From contig NZ_CP139976.1 in the NCBI RefSeq assembly GCF_034424625.1, forward strand, positions 1,488,001-1,552,000: 64,000 nt of DNA, written 5' to 3'. Origin of the DNA: Janthinobacterium lividum (GTDB lineage: Bacteria > Pseudomonadota > Gammaproteobacteria > Burkholderiales > Burkholderiaceae_D). Of the stretch, positions 8,485-17,159 are shown one piece after another. Numbering within the stretch: the first letter of the stretch is position 1; each line of letters begins with the position of its first letter. The notes under the pieces were generated by a model. The model ran no database searches and had not been told where the DNA came from. It saw nothing but the letters and a program-made list of their open reading frames with translations. Made by a program: the position numbers and the translations under genes.

Positions 8485-9525
8485 ATGGCAAGGCCACGTG
8501 TATTTCTAAGCTCTACTTTTTATGATCTGCATCAGTCTCGCGAAGACTTAGATCGCTTTGTCCGAAGCCTTGGATACGACTGTGTTCGACATGAGTCTGG
8601 GGCGATCCCGTATGCAAAGGAAGGTCGTCTGGAGTTATCAGCATATCGAGAAGTTGAGCTTTGCGATATCTTCGTCACCATCATAGGTGGGAAGTTTGGA
8701 TCTGAATCGAAAGAGGTTACAGGTTACTCGATAACGCAAAACGAGATCGTTCGAGCGTTGGAAAAAGGCATCCAAGTATACATTTTTGTTGAGCGAAATA
8801 CTCTTACCGAGTATGAGATGTGGAAGTTGAACAACAAAAATGATACGGTTAAATATCGTTTTGCAGACGATACGAGAATCTATTCATTCATTGACCACCT
8901 CTATGCTCTTCCAAATAATAACCCCATTGTCGGGTTCGGTAATGTTTCTGAGATAACTATGTATCTGCAGGATCAATGGGCAGGATTGTTTCAGCGTTTT
9001 CTCAGTCAGCAAAGCAGGTTGACCGAAGTTTCAATTGTGGAAGATATGCGAGGTGTGGCTACAACACTCCGCGAGATGGTAGACTTTCTTTCGCGCTCGA
9101 ACCAAGACAAAGATAATGCTTTGATGTCAATCTTACTTGCTAATCATCCGATTTTTGCTAGGTTGGCCAAACTCACCGGAACTACATACCGCATCTATTT
9201 TACAAATCATGTTGAAATGACAGCATGGCTTACCGCACGGGGATGGGAGCTCGCGGATGATGAAAAATATTCTGAAGGAAGCGTCGAAGAGTGGTACCAC
9301 GAAAAGCTTGGCTGGATCGAATTCAAAGAGGCGTTTTTCAACGATAATGGACATCTGAAAACGTATGCCGCTAGCGACTGGAAAGATGAATGGATTGTTA
9401 AGGTTGCACTAGCAAAAGTGGAACCTGCTATGCCCACTCCTGCTATGCCAACACCTGTTGTTCGCCGGCCGATCATGACAGCGCGCTCAGAGGTACCGAC
9501 TAAAGATGACGTCAATCTATTTTGA
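8485..9525 (+). CDS. DUF4062 domain protein
   Basis: 346 residues. The N-terminal 110 match DUF4062: RVFLSSTFYDLHQSREDL, then GAIPYAKEGRLELSAYREVELCD (read in two parts) and ITQNEIVRALEKG. This Rossmann-like TIR/nucleoside-deoxyribosyltransferase-related fold is often found in bacterial NTP-dependent defence and signalling proteins. The middle and C-terminal parts have no domain I recognise, and the tail has a PAMPTPAMPTP repeat. It sits directly inside the attachment site of the first island, with AT-rich codon use unlike the core, so it is cargo. A role in phage defence is inference. Confidence 0.75.
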   Translation: MARPRVFLSSTFYDLHQSREDLDRFVRSLGYDCVRHESGAIPYAKEGRLELSAYREVELCDIFVTIIGGKFGSESKEVTGYSITQNEIVRALEKGIQVYIFVERNTLTEYEMWKLNNKNDTVKYRFADDTRIYSFIDHLYALPNNNPIVGFGNVSEITMYLQDQWAGLFQRFLSQQSRLTEVSIVEDMRGVATTLREMVDFLSRSNQDKDNALMSILLANHPIFARLAKLTGTTYRIYFTNHVEMTAWLTARGWELADDEKYSEGSVEEWYHEKLGWIEFKEAFFNDNGHLKTYAASDWKDEWIVKVALAKVEPAMPTPAMPTPVVRRPIMTARSEVPTKDDVNLF

Positions 9526-9656
9526 CGCCTAGTTTTATTTTTTAGTAGCAGTGCGATTGCTTCTGTAGGGAAATGCAAAAAGCTGCAAGGTCCGGATAAA
9601 TTGGTTACGGCCATTGGGTTTTGGATGCGACTGAATGGCCATTTTAAACAGCGTGC

Positions 9657-10862
9657 TCATTCAGTTGCTCCAGCTTTCTTTATTTTCCGCCGGTCATAAT
9701 GTTTATGCGTGGTGCTCGGGTTCGCGTGAGCGGCAAAATCGTAAGCGTCGTTGTTACGCTGGTCAAACTTGGCAGTAATCGCGGCTGGACGAATGTCTTG
9801 AAGTGAAAAATACTGCGCGTGGTCTGCCAGGCGGTAATCGGCCTCGTACTTCGCCACTTTCAGTCCCTTCTTGTACGCCAGGATATATTCCAGCTCGGCC
9901 GCGCGTTTGCGAGCGAGTGCGGCAGCAGCTTGGGTGTCAAACGATGCGATCCACTCGAACATGGCATCCTGCCACACCGACCCCATTCCCGACCGCGTAT
10001 ACGCCTGGCCTTTTGAGTTGGCGAACAGGAACTGGCGTGGCACCGAGTGCGTCTGCTCGGCGCGCGTGACGACCACGCGTAACCTTGTCGACCACTCACG
10101 CAACTTCATTACCTCGGCCTGGCCCTTCTTGCGCTTGGCACTGGTAACGAGCACGCCTTCCTTTGTCTTGCCCGAGATGTGGAACGGCCGCACCTCGGCT
10201 GCGCGAAAACCTGTTAGGTAGGTGAACATGGCGGCACAGCCCAGGTTGCGGAAGGTGGCGGTCTGGCGCAGCGACCACAGGTAAAAGCGGACTACCTGGC
10301 CACGTGAGATCGTGCGCACGTCCTTCTCGATGTCGTTCTGCATGATGTCCGTGAACGGCATCGCCTCGATCACACCCCAGCGCACGGCGTATTTGCAGAT
10401 AGTAGACATCAGCGACAACTCCTTGTTCGCCTTCGCCGGCGCACCTGCTTTGGCGCGCGCGTCCAGGTACTGATAGCCGTGCAGCATGCGCAGCGACTTC
10501 GGGTCCATTTTGCCGAAGAACTTGGTCAGGTTCTTGTAGCCGGACTCCCTGACGGCCAGTCCATCCTTAGACTGATCGAGGTAATGGGTGGGTGCGATCT
10601 CGTCGCGGAACCGCTCGATCAGCTGGGCCACTGATCCGGCGATGATCTTGCCCTCGATGATGTCGAGCGCTTTGCGCTTGGCCGTGCGATCAGCGTCCGC
10701 AATGCCTTTGCGATCGCCGACCAGGGCCGTGGCAAGCGTTTCGCTGCTGCCGTCCGGGTGCTGGTAGTAATAGGATATCTTCCGGATGCCGACGCGCTTG
10801 TAAAGGCGGTCGACGCCGGTGCGTTCTTTAGCAGAAGGCTTGGAGGTTTGGTGCTTGGTCAT
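9657..10862 (-). CDS. Tyrosine integrase of the first island
   Basis: 401 residues. The C-terminal catalytic domain carries the family residues: Arg220 in LTGFRAAEV, the second-box Arg in LQDIRPAAIT and the nucleophile Tyr389 in THKHYDRR. The N-terminal half is a SAM-like core-binding domain. It should integrate and excise the island at the 3' part of tRNA-His(GTG), whose duplicate lies 1.8 kb away. Its start overlaps the DUF4224 gene by 35 bases, so the two are co-translated, as is usual for this pair. Confidence 0.92.
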   Translation of the reverse strand: MTKHQTSKPSAKERTGVDRLYKRVGIRKISYYYQHPDGSSETLATALVGDRKGIADADRTAKRKALDIIEGKIIAGSVAQLIERFRDEIAPTHYLDQSKDGLAVRESGYKNLTKFFGKMDPKSLRMLHGYQYLDARAKAGAPAKANKELSLMSTICKYAVRWGVIEAMPFTDIMQNDIEKDVRTISRGQVVRFYLWSLRQTATFRNLGCAAMFTYLTGFRAAEVRPFHISGKTKEGVLVTSAKRKKGQAEVMKLREWSTRLRVVVTRAEQTHSVPRQFLFANSKGQAYTRSGMGSVWQDAMFEWIASFDTQAAAALARKRAAELEYILAYKKGLKVAKYEADYRLADHAQYFSLQDIRPAAITAKFDQRNNDAYDFAAHANPSTTHKHYDRRKIKKAGATE

Positions 10863-11052
10863 AATTGATTGAGGTTGCGTCTTCGGTTATACCCATCTTG
10901 CGGTCGTGATAAGCGCGGGCCACTTTCGGCAGGCCGCGTGCGTCTATTTCAAATTTCCAGCGGTTTTTCGTCAGCCAGGCCTGCATGCGGCAGCGCTGGC
11001 CAGGCTTGCAGCCGACCAATTCGGCCAGATCTGTTGCGGACAGGTAGTTCAT
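10828..11052 (-). CDS. DUF4224 family protein
   Basis: 74 residues with the DUF4224 pattern: YLSATDLAELVGCKPGQR at the N-terminus, then WLTKNRWKFEIDARGLPKV. Members are short winged-helix-like proteins found directly upstream of phage integrases, probably DNA-binding accessory or directionality factors (inference). AAGGAGC lies upstream of the ATG. It overlaps the integrase start by 35 bases. Confidence 0.85.
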   Translation of the reverse strand: MNYLSATDLAELVGCKPGQRCRMQAWLTKNRWKFEIDARGLPKVARAYHDRKMGITEDATSINYDQAPNLQAFC

Positions 11053-11080
11053 GCGTTGCTCCTTGGTTTAACGCACGGTG

Positions 11081-11314
11081 TCATGCTTGGTACCCGACAG
11101 GAGCGACAGCTTTCTTGATCGCCTCGATGGCTCCCAGCCGCACGGCCCGGAACATGCCCGGCCACTGGTGGTCCAGCTCGACCCACGCATGCAGCTCGCC
11201 ATTGCCCACGTCCCGGCGCAGGTCGCTGACGGTGCCGGCCTGGTAGCCTTCGTCGGTATCGAATGTCACGCGGTCACCAATTGAGACTGGCTGAGAAAAT
11301 TCAGTTGTTAGCAT
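11081..11314 (-). CDS. Hypothetical phage protein, 77 aa
   Basis: The start at 11314 has a textbook ribosome site (AAGGAG, eight bases upstream). The sequence SIGDRVTFDTDEGYQAGTVSDLRRDVGNG suggests a small beta-barrel (SH3-like) fold, read here in two parts as SIGDRVTFDTDEG and YQAGTVSDLRRD. It lies between the truncated replication gene and the DUF4224 gene in the same direction. Function unknown. Confidence 0.6.
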   Translation of the reverse strand: MLTTEFSQPVSIGDRVTFDTDEGYQAGTVSDLRRDVGNGELHAWVELDHQWPGMFRAVRLGAIEAIKKAVAPVGYQA

Positions 11315-11319
11315 GGATA

Positions 11320-11940
11320 TCACTCCTTTTTATATTTGCGTTGCAGATGCGCCAAATGCGCGCTTGGCCCGCCTGGCGGCCGTTTTTTGTGGTGCAGGTA
11401 GATGGCTTCGGTATCAATCCGGGCGCATGGCGCGCCCTCCCTATCAAAACTCCGTCCAGCGTTGAAGGACGGAGTGAATTTTTTGTTTTCGGGCACTACG
11501 GCCGTTGGCGGTTTCGTGGCCTGCGTATACTTATTTACACCAGTCCGAGGAACGGCAAGGGCCACCCCGGCCCGGTCTATCGTCCAGCGGTAACGGGTGG
11601 ACTCATAGACCGCATGCGGCTGCGCCGCCAGATACACGCCGACGGGCCTGTGCGCCTCCACCTGCTCATAGCGGCCCTCAACGTCCTCCTCTCTCGTCGC
11701 CAGCCTGATCGTTGCACGGCGCCCCACCGTAGGCCCGCCCATGGCCCATATGAAACGGGCGAAGTCGGCGCGCTGGGCGATGGCTGGATTTTCGGACTCG
11801 ACCTTTTGCGCGGCTTGGTAGGCTTCGCGGATAGGCTCAGGCGCATTGCGCACCGACTCCTCCGACAGCCGGCGGAACTCGCGCCACACGCCCACCGGCA
11901 CGCCGCCGATCTGCTGGAACTGGCGAATGCCGTGTGTCGA
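11320..11940 (-). pseudogene. C-terminal fragment of a P2-type replication protein A
   Basis: The frame reads GIRQFQQIGGVPVGVWREFR and later DFARFIWAMGGPTVGRRA and YRWTIDRAG. This is the conserved C-terminal region of phage replication gene A proteins (rolling-circle initiation endonucleases of P2-like phages). The whole catalytic part is missing: upstream of about 11935 the frame runs into tail gene I sequence. The fragment cannot initiate replication. A deletion has joined the end of I to the end of A, consistent with P2 gene order, where both genes point the same way. Confidence 0.85.
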
Positions 11941-12532
11941 TGGTGTGCGCCATGCCGCTGGTGCCACACAGCCCGGCAGCGCGCACCTCAATCGACGTGC
12001 GCGCGTAGATCGTCAGTTCGTCGCCCTGGTGCACCACGGCGCCCACTTGCGCCGCGCCGCGCACGCCCAGGTTGATGGCCAGGCCGGTCATATGCCGTGT
12101 GACCGGCTTGGCCTCGTCCACCAGCCGTTCGATTTCCTGGTGCATGCCACTGGTCACGCCGCTATCGAGCACATCGAAGTCGAGCTGGAAGGTGCCACGC
12201 GGGCCGGGCGGGGTGGTTTGCCACCATTCGCGCACGCGGATGCCGGCGCTGATGGGAGCCAGCGCGTGGCGCAGGGCGCTGATGGTGCCCTTTTGTTTGT
12301 GCACGGCAAACGCCGACTGGATCACGGCGCGCTTGGTGCTGACGGACCAGGAGGGTTCCCAGTGGTCTACCGAGAACGAGGCGGCCAGGAAGGGCAGGGC
12401 AGATACCGGGCAGGCGGCAGGGTTGGCCAGGTCGCGCAACGGCACGGGCACGCGCTCGATCAGGGCGCCGGCCCGGGCAAGATTGCGCTCCAGGCGGGTC
12501 GCGTTGGGTGGCAGTAGATCAGCCACGGGCAC
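11937..12532 (-). pseudogene. P2-type tail protein I, lacking its last residues
   Basis: About 200 residues match the baseplate-associated tail protein gpI family: LLPPNATRLERNLA, LPFLAASFSVDHWEPSW, KRAVIQSAF, HKQKGTISALR and REWW. The frame continues as DTRHSPVPADRRRAGG, which is gene A DNA read in the wrong frame. The natural C-terminus has therefore been replaced at a deletion junction near 11937. The start is GTG (12532, or 12526, which gives VADLLPPN). Without W, most of J, H and the sheath genes it has no tail to join. Confidence 0.85.
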
Positions 12533-12538
12533 CCCCGT

Positions 12539-12640
12539 TCCTGCTGGCTTACGGGGAAGTGAGCGACGAGCGCGGCCTGGCGCTCGGCATAGATGGCCTC
12601 AAAGCTCAGCACCTCCACGATGCTGGGTGGCGGCAACAGG
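12539..12640 (-). pseudogene. N-terminal scrap of P2-type baseplate protein J
   Basis: Reading left, LLPPPSIVEVLSFEAIYAER and then QAALVAHFPVSQQE match the start of P2 gpJ (LPAPDVVEELDFESILAERK in P2). After about 35 residues the frame leaves the family and runs into gene I. Both sides are therefore deletion scars: V'/J' on the right and J'/I on the left. Confidence 0.75.
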
Positions 12641-13021
12641 GATGGTGGCCGTGCCGCCGGGGAGCGTGGCCGTCAGGGCGTGGGCCGCGTGGTCGTACTG
12701 CACCACGGCGCCGTCGGGGTAATGCGTGGTGTGGATGCTGTCGCTGGTTTCGGGCGCGTCAAACGCTTGCGAGTAGAGCGCCGGCAGGATGACGCCGCGC
12801 GTCAAGTCGCCGCCCGGGGAAAAGACGATCACCTGTTCGCCGATGGTGGGCACCGACCAGGTGCGCGTGCTGCCGGCGCGCGACGTGGCCCAGTTCAGCC
12901 ATTCGGTGGTTAGGGTCGGCCCGAGCCGCACGCGCGCCTTGGCCCCTTTGACCTCGTCGATGATGCCCAGGCGGATCAGGTTTTGCAGCAAGCGGAGGAG
13001 GTCGGACAGGTCGGCGTTCAT
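12599..13021 (-). pseudogene. P2-type baseplate assembly protein V, C-terminally truncated
   Basis: Starts MNADLSDLLRLLQNLIRLG and continues with GSTRTWSVPTIGEQV, PALYSQAFD and YPDGAVVQYD, as in P2 gpV (the spike). The last residues (AATQHRGGAEL) are J DNA in another frame. The beta-helical spike tip is missing, and so is all of W. The natural start is the ATG at 13021; the frame also opens at 13057. Confidence 0.85.
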
Positions 13022-13265
13022 GCAGTGCATGTTGCCGAAGTCCGCGTGCGGATGCACGCGGGGGCGGGTTGATATGCGGCTTAGCGACTATGGCAGTTCG
13101 TGAGGTTTAACTCATGTTTTCCAAGTAGGGGCTATGTGGCTGGGGTAGCCCTCCTCCAAGCTGCCTCAATGGCACATAGGCACTACTAAAACTGTAAATG
13201 TGCCAAAGGAAGTGTTCGTCGAATTGGGGGAATGCTAAAAGGATGCGTTTGGCGCTAAATACGGT

Positions 13266-13973
13266 TTATTTTTCCGATGGTTTAAATTTTATTTCCTTTT
13301 TTATAATTCTCCCTTCCGCATCACCATAAGCACCAAACAAAACATCTTCCTCTAGATCTTCAAAAGGAAATATTGTTGAATAGTGCTCGAACCCTAGTTG
13401 CGATGCCATGGTAAGAATTTCGCTCCTCAGTTCGTCTGAGACCCGTTCAGCAATCGAAACAATCTTGCTGTTAGGTGGTGGTAATCTTTCGCCAAATTCG
13501 CGTAGTTGGTTGACGCCGATATCCCAAAGCCTAGAGGTAATCTCTTCTTGATTGGAAATATGAGTATTGACACCATAAGAAAGTGTGGACAAGGATGTAG
13601 GTTTTTTATGAGTTAAATCTTCTGCTTGTCGCGATTCTAATAACTCAAATTTTTTCTCCATTTCTTCGAATTGAACATCGATTTTAGAAATTTTGACAAC
13701 CTCGTTCGTTTTTCTATTTAAATAGGTTGAATAGAATGAATCTTCTTGTAGTTCAGGTCTAAATTTCGTTTGCAACAAGAAGAGTGCGCCGATAAATATC
13801 GGAACATTTGCAATCGCGGCAATAGTTAGTGCTGACGATTGCCATGCATTAGTTCCCATGTTCGTTGCCGCAAACAAAAACGACGCGTCAACTGCCAATA
13901 GCCCAACAAGCCAGGCCCCCAATAACTGAATTGGTTTTGTTATTTTTTCCGGACTTATTTGATGTTTTTCCAT
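13266..13973 (-). CDS. Two-helix membrane protein with cytoplasmic domain (cargo)
   Basis: 235 residues. Two hydrophobic helices near the N-terminus (LLGAWLVGLLAVDASFLFA and ALTIAAIANVPIFIGALFLL) are followed by a 150-residue soluble part. That part has a coiled-coil-like stretch (FEEMEKKFELLESRQAEDL) and a mixed C-terminal domain. I do not recognise the family. AT-rich codon use contrasts with the flanking phage genes. It lies between prophage genes V and S, a spot where P2-type phages carry extra genes. A membrane effector is one possibility, but this is speculation. Confidence 0.65.
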   Translation of the reverse strand: MEKHQISPEKITKPIQLLGAWLVGLLAVDASFLFAATNMGTNAWQSSALTIAAIANVPIFIGALFLLQTKFRPELQEDSFYSTYLNRKTNEVVKISKIDVQFEEMEKKFELLESRQAEDLTHKKPTSLSTLSYGVNTHISNQEEITSRLWDIGVNQLREFGERLPPPNSKIVSIAERVSDELRSEILTMASQLGFEHYSTIFPFEDLEEDVLFGAYGDAEGRIIKKEIKFKPSEK

Positions 13974-14355
13974 TAAAAACCTATTGATGAGTAGAAAGCT
14001 GTTTAACGTTAGGATTGCCAGCTCTGATCCATTCTGTAGCGAGAGACGCCTCGGTTGCATCTGTTTTCACAGATCGTAGATTTGTAGCTACATTGGGGCC
14101 CTAACAATACGTTAAGGCACCGCTGGGCAATATGCATCCACGGTGTATTGGTTAGAGCAATACCAATAGTAATGCAAAGTCCGCTTCTGGTTGAGCTCGG
14201 CCGCTGGGCGTAGCATAACATGTTGCCAAACAGTAAAAATCACCAGTTTCCGCAACCGCCCTCAAGCAGACCTATACGGGGGGTAGTCCACTACCTCGGA
14301 TCACAGACCTTACGGTTGATCAGCTCCCCCCAGTTGCCACACGGAGATCGGCTTG
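13974..14355. other. Gene-free stretch between two cargo genes
   Basis: About 380 bases with no supported frame. A short hairpin (GGTAGT-CC-ACTACC, about 14280-14297) lies near the HEPN-like gene's end and may help terminate it. The promoter of the membrane-protein gene is probably here. Confidence 0.4.
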
Positions 14356-14949
14356 CTACTTCGTTTTCGTTTGTTTCTGCAATGCCAGAGAATATGATTT
14401 CTTCATTGTTTCTGCCATAGCGCGTGATAGGACATCCCGCCCTTGTTGTTCGATTCGCTCCAGCTTATCCAGGGTAAAGGTCGTAAAGGAGGTCTTAAAT
14501 GACTCCAATTTCCCTAGGGTTTCATCAGCTGAACTATTCGCTGTTTCTAATAAAAACCTTGTAAAATTATTCATGGGCATACGATAGACAATCTCCGGAT
14601 TTTCCTTACATGAGCCCCAAACGCCATGGGCAATCGCATTCCGCTCTTCCGCATAAGAAAGCACGTCCTTCATAACATCGTCGAATTCCTTGAAAAGGGA
14701 AGCATCAAGTAATTGTTTTCCTGTTTTTCTAATAGCATCGATTCTAGTGCTATTGCTTTTGAACGTGCCGAGAAGAGCAAGTGCCGCATTATGGTCAGCA
14801 TGCATCATCAAACCTAAAAGGGACGCTATCGAGGCTTCAATTAAAGACCAACTTGTAAAGATTCGCCCAAGCGCGGCTGCGTGACTTGGTCGATCCTCCA
14901 ACGCTACCTCGCTAAAAATGATTCCGTCAACGTTGAGTCCAACCGGCAT
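14356..14949 (-). CDS. HEPN-like protein with RNxxxH motif (cargo)
   Basis: 197 residues, all-helical in appearance. The start is the ATG at 14949, six bases after GGAG; a TTG at 14961 is less likely. The helix SWSLIEASIASLLGLMM and, later, YAEERNAIAHGVW give R103-N104...H108. This fits the Rx4-6H signature of HEPN ribonucleases and abortive-infection proteins. It lies 380 bases upstream of the membrane protein on the same strand, in the V-S gap of the prophage. RNase activity and defence are inferences from the motif and the context. Confidence 0.6.
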   Translation of the reverse strand: MPVGLNVDGIIFSEVALEDRPSHAAALGRIFTSWSLIEASIASLLGLMMHADHNAALALLGTFKSNSTRIDAIRKTGKQLLDASLFKEFDDVMKDVLSYAEERNAIAHGVWGSCKENPEIVYRMPMNNFTRFLLETANSSADETLGKLESFKTSFTTFTLDKLERIEQQGRDVLSRAMAETMKKSYSLALQKQTKTK

Positions 14950-15157
14950 AATTTTCTCCAAAATGAATATTGCACACGTAATTCAGAAGGTGCGCTTAGT
15001 GTGTTGATCGTATATGGAAGTGGCCAAAATAGCACTGAAAGCAAGGGCAATACGGCAGGTTCTACCTTGTCGAGTTGAACCCCTGCTTCTGGCCAACTGT
15101 GGTTGGTAATGATGCGACTCTAACTCATTTGATAACTACTGTCAGTTGAAGAATGCA

Positions 15158-15634
15158 TTAATGCACCTTAGCTTTCCCCAAGTGACGCAGCAGTGATTCG
15201 CGTATCAAAGTCCGATCCAGTTCAGCCAAGCCCAGCAGCTGCCGCTCCGGGTACTTGTACAGTGGCCCTTTTTTCGACAAGCGGTCTTGCTTGCCAAACT
15301 GATGCACCCGCGCCACGCGCGCCACCCAGCCAAAGAACCCGACCTCGATCTGGTCGCCGGTCGCCTTCACCTTCAGGTATTTTGCGGTGCGAATCTTGGC
15401 GAACATCGCGGCCTTCTGCCGCTTGATGCGCCCGTTCTTCCCCTTGAATTCCTTGCGCCGTTTGCGCGCCGGATAGGCGGCGCCATCCGGCCCCTGCTGC
15501 GCCTTGATGCGCTGCGCCTGGTTGCGGCGTAGGTCGATGGCAACCTTGTGATTGATGGCGCGGCGCTGGGCCGGCTGCAGCTTGGCCAGCAGGGCGCCGG
15601 CCCAGGCTTCGAGAGCGTGCAGGTCGTCGCTCAT
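15158..15634 (-). CDS. P2-type tail completion / virion morphogenesis protein S
   Basis: 158 residues, apparently full length. The gpS family is recognisable by LQPAQRRAINHKVAIDLRR (which contacts the tail terminus), AYPARKRR, MFAKIRTAKYLKV, VHQFG and YPERQLLGL. In P2, gpS works with gpR to complete the tail end. The ATG overlaps the stop of R (ATGA), which keeps the R-S order of P2. It is probably an orphan now, because most tail genes are lost. Confidence 0.88.
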   Translation of the reverse strand: MSDDLHALEAWAGALLAKLQPAQRRAINHKVAIDLRRNQAQRIKAQQGPDGAAYPARKRRKEFKGKNGRIKRQKAAMFAKIRTAKYLKVKATGDQIEVGFFGWVARVARVHQFGKQDRLSKKGPLYKYPERQLLGLAELDRTLIRESLLRHLGKAKVH

Positions 15635-16008
15635 GCTGTCGCCTCGGGCGTGCGCCATTCGGCCAGCAGCGTCTCGCCGTCATACAGCTTCCAGAACTCG
15701 TCCGCGTAGGGCGGCATGTGCTGTATTTCGGCCAGGTGCTTGATGTCGAGGCGGCCCGCCTCTCCGGCCTTGACGGCCACGCGTTCGGTCAGGTCCAGCT
15801 TGATGGAAATGTCCACCGTTTCATGGTTGTTGAAGTCTACTTCGAAGGCGATGCCGTGCTTGCGCGTTTCCTCGTTGGCCATCAGGTCGAGCTGGTGGAC
15901 TTTCAGCCAGGCGATCAGGGCCACCATGATGGCGTCGGCGTCGCCCGCGTAGTCGGTGACGATCAGATTGAGCTTGAAGCGGTATTCGAAGGAGAGGGAG
16001 GCGTTCGG
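15631..16008 (-). pseudogene. P2-type tail completion protein R, N-terminally truncated
   Basis: The frame matches gpR from about its 35th residue: ASLSFEYRFKLNLIVTDYAG, IAWLKVHQLD and VDISIKLDLTERV. The usual N-terminus is gone, and the only in-frame start is a weak TTG at about 16005. Beyond 16010 the DNA belongs to an oppositely oriented phage gene, so a recombination junction lies there. Confidence 0.8.
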
Positions 16009-16013
16009 CAAGC

Positions 16014-16330
16014 TGGTTGGTGGCTACCCAAACAAGGCCATGATTCGGCGCGAAGGCGGCGCACTGGCCGCGCCAGGTGCTGGCGGTGCGGTTCAAGCTG
16101 GCCAGCCCGGTACCAGCGGCGCGGTCAGCCGCCAGCAGTTCGACGCCATGAACCCGCAAGAACGCATGAGCCACATCAAAGCCGGCGGTACCGTCGCAGA
16201 CAGCGCTAGCAATCCAGCGCCAGCTACGCACGCGCACGGCGCCAAGGTGCTGACGCGCGTGCAGTTCGAGCAGATGCCTCACATCGACCGCGCCGCGTAC
16301 TGCAAATCGGGCGGAACCATCGAAGGCTGA
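16014..16330 (+). pseudogene. C-terminal fragment of a phage protein with paired GGT motifs
   Basis: About 105 codons continuing from the junction with R'. Two related units are visible: SRQQFDAMNPQERMSHIKAG followed by GTV, and LTRVQFEQMPHIDRAAYCKS followed by GGTI. Tails of this kind are common at the C-terminus of phage structural proteins (family memory, not exact). No start codon with a ribosome site is present, so I read it as a 5'-truncated gene. Confidence 0.5.
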
Positions 16331-16442
16331 CGAAATCCGGCCCGCTGAGCGGCTGGCGCTGTTTGGCTATGCCAAGCCATCAGGCGAGGGCCGTTCGTGC
16401 CACCACGGCCCGATTCCGGCCCTTGCCACAGAGAATGACGAG

Positions 16443-16751
16443 ATGAACAACGACCGAGAACTAACACACGCCGCGTTACAGTGGCATACCGCGCACGTGC
16501 GCCGAATGGCCATCGGCACCGCAAAGCGAAAGCTGGATGCCCAGCTGAAGGCCCGGGGCGATTGCGGGTGGGCGCTGCAACTGTACTCACAACAGTGCGA
16601 CGCAGCGCGCCAGCTCACCGAGGCCAAGCGCAAGGAGCTGGCAGCCCTGCGCCTGCTGGCCAAGGCATGCGCCAAACAGCGCGGGCACTTGGAGCTGTCC
16701 GACATCATCGACCTGGACGGCGCCATAACCCTGCTACCGGCCGCCGTATGA
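16443..16751 (+). CDS. Hypothetical phage protein, 102 aa
   Basis: A helical, basic protein (MNNDRELTHAALQWHTAHVR onwards) with a KRKLDAQLKARGDCGWALQL segment and a Leu/Ala-rich C-terminus. It lies immediately upstream of the DUF2280 gene in the same direction, with GC-rich codons like its neighbour. It was probably part of a small phage packaging or regulatory operon. No family is recognised. Confidence 0.6.
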   Translation: MNNDRELTHAALQWHTAHVRRMAIGTAKRKLDAQLKARGDCGWALQLYSQQCDAARQLTEAKRKELAALRLLAKACAKQRGHLELSDIIDLDGAITLLPAAV

Positions 16752-16790
16752 GTGCCGCCTTGCTTGACCTGCCTTGACGGATTAGAACTG

Positions 16791-17159
16791 ATGGCGACCC
16801 TTCCAACCGCTGTAATCATGCACATTGTCATAGAGCTGGCGTGCTTCGACACGCCCGCCCAGGTGGCCAGCACCGTCAAGGAAAAATTCGGGCTCACCGT
16901 GTCACGTCAGCGCATCGAGGCGTACCACCCTGAGCGGAGGGCCGGCGCCAAGCTGGGCGTCAAGTGGCGGGCCGTGTTCTATGACACCAGGGCGCGGCTG
17001 CTGGCCGAGCTGGACGATATCCCCATTACCTGCCAGGCATACCGCCTGCGCGTATTGGAGCGGGTAGCTGCACAGGCCGAGAGCATGGGTAACCTGGTGC
17101 TGGCCGCTCGCATCATTGAGCAGGCCGCGCGGGAGGCAGGTCAGCTGGCACAGGACTAG
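16791..17159 (+). CDS. DUF2280 family phage protein (terminase small-subunit-like)
   Basis: 122 residues with the DUF2280 pattern: LACFDTPAQVASTVKEKFGL, VSRQRIEAYHPERRAG, WRAVFYDTRARLL and IPITCQAYRLR. Members precede terminase large-subunit genes in some phages and are thought to be DNA-binding small terminase-like proteins. No large subunit follows here: the next gene is an oppositely oriented HEPN gene overlapping the 3' end by 47 bases. The packaging module is therefore broken. A GTG at 16752 is an alternative start. Confidence 0.82.
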   Translation: MATLPTAVIMHIVIELACFDTPAQVASTVKEKFGLTVSRQRIEAYHPERRAGAKLGVKWRAVFYDTRARLLAELDDIPITCQAYRLRVLERVAAQAESMGNLVLAARIIEQAAREAGQLAQD

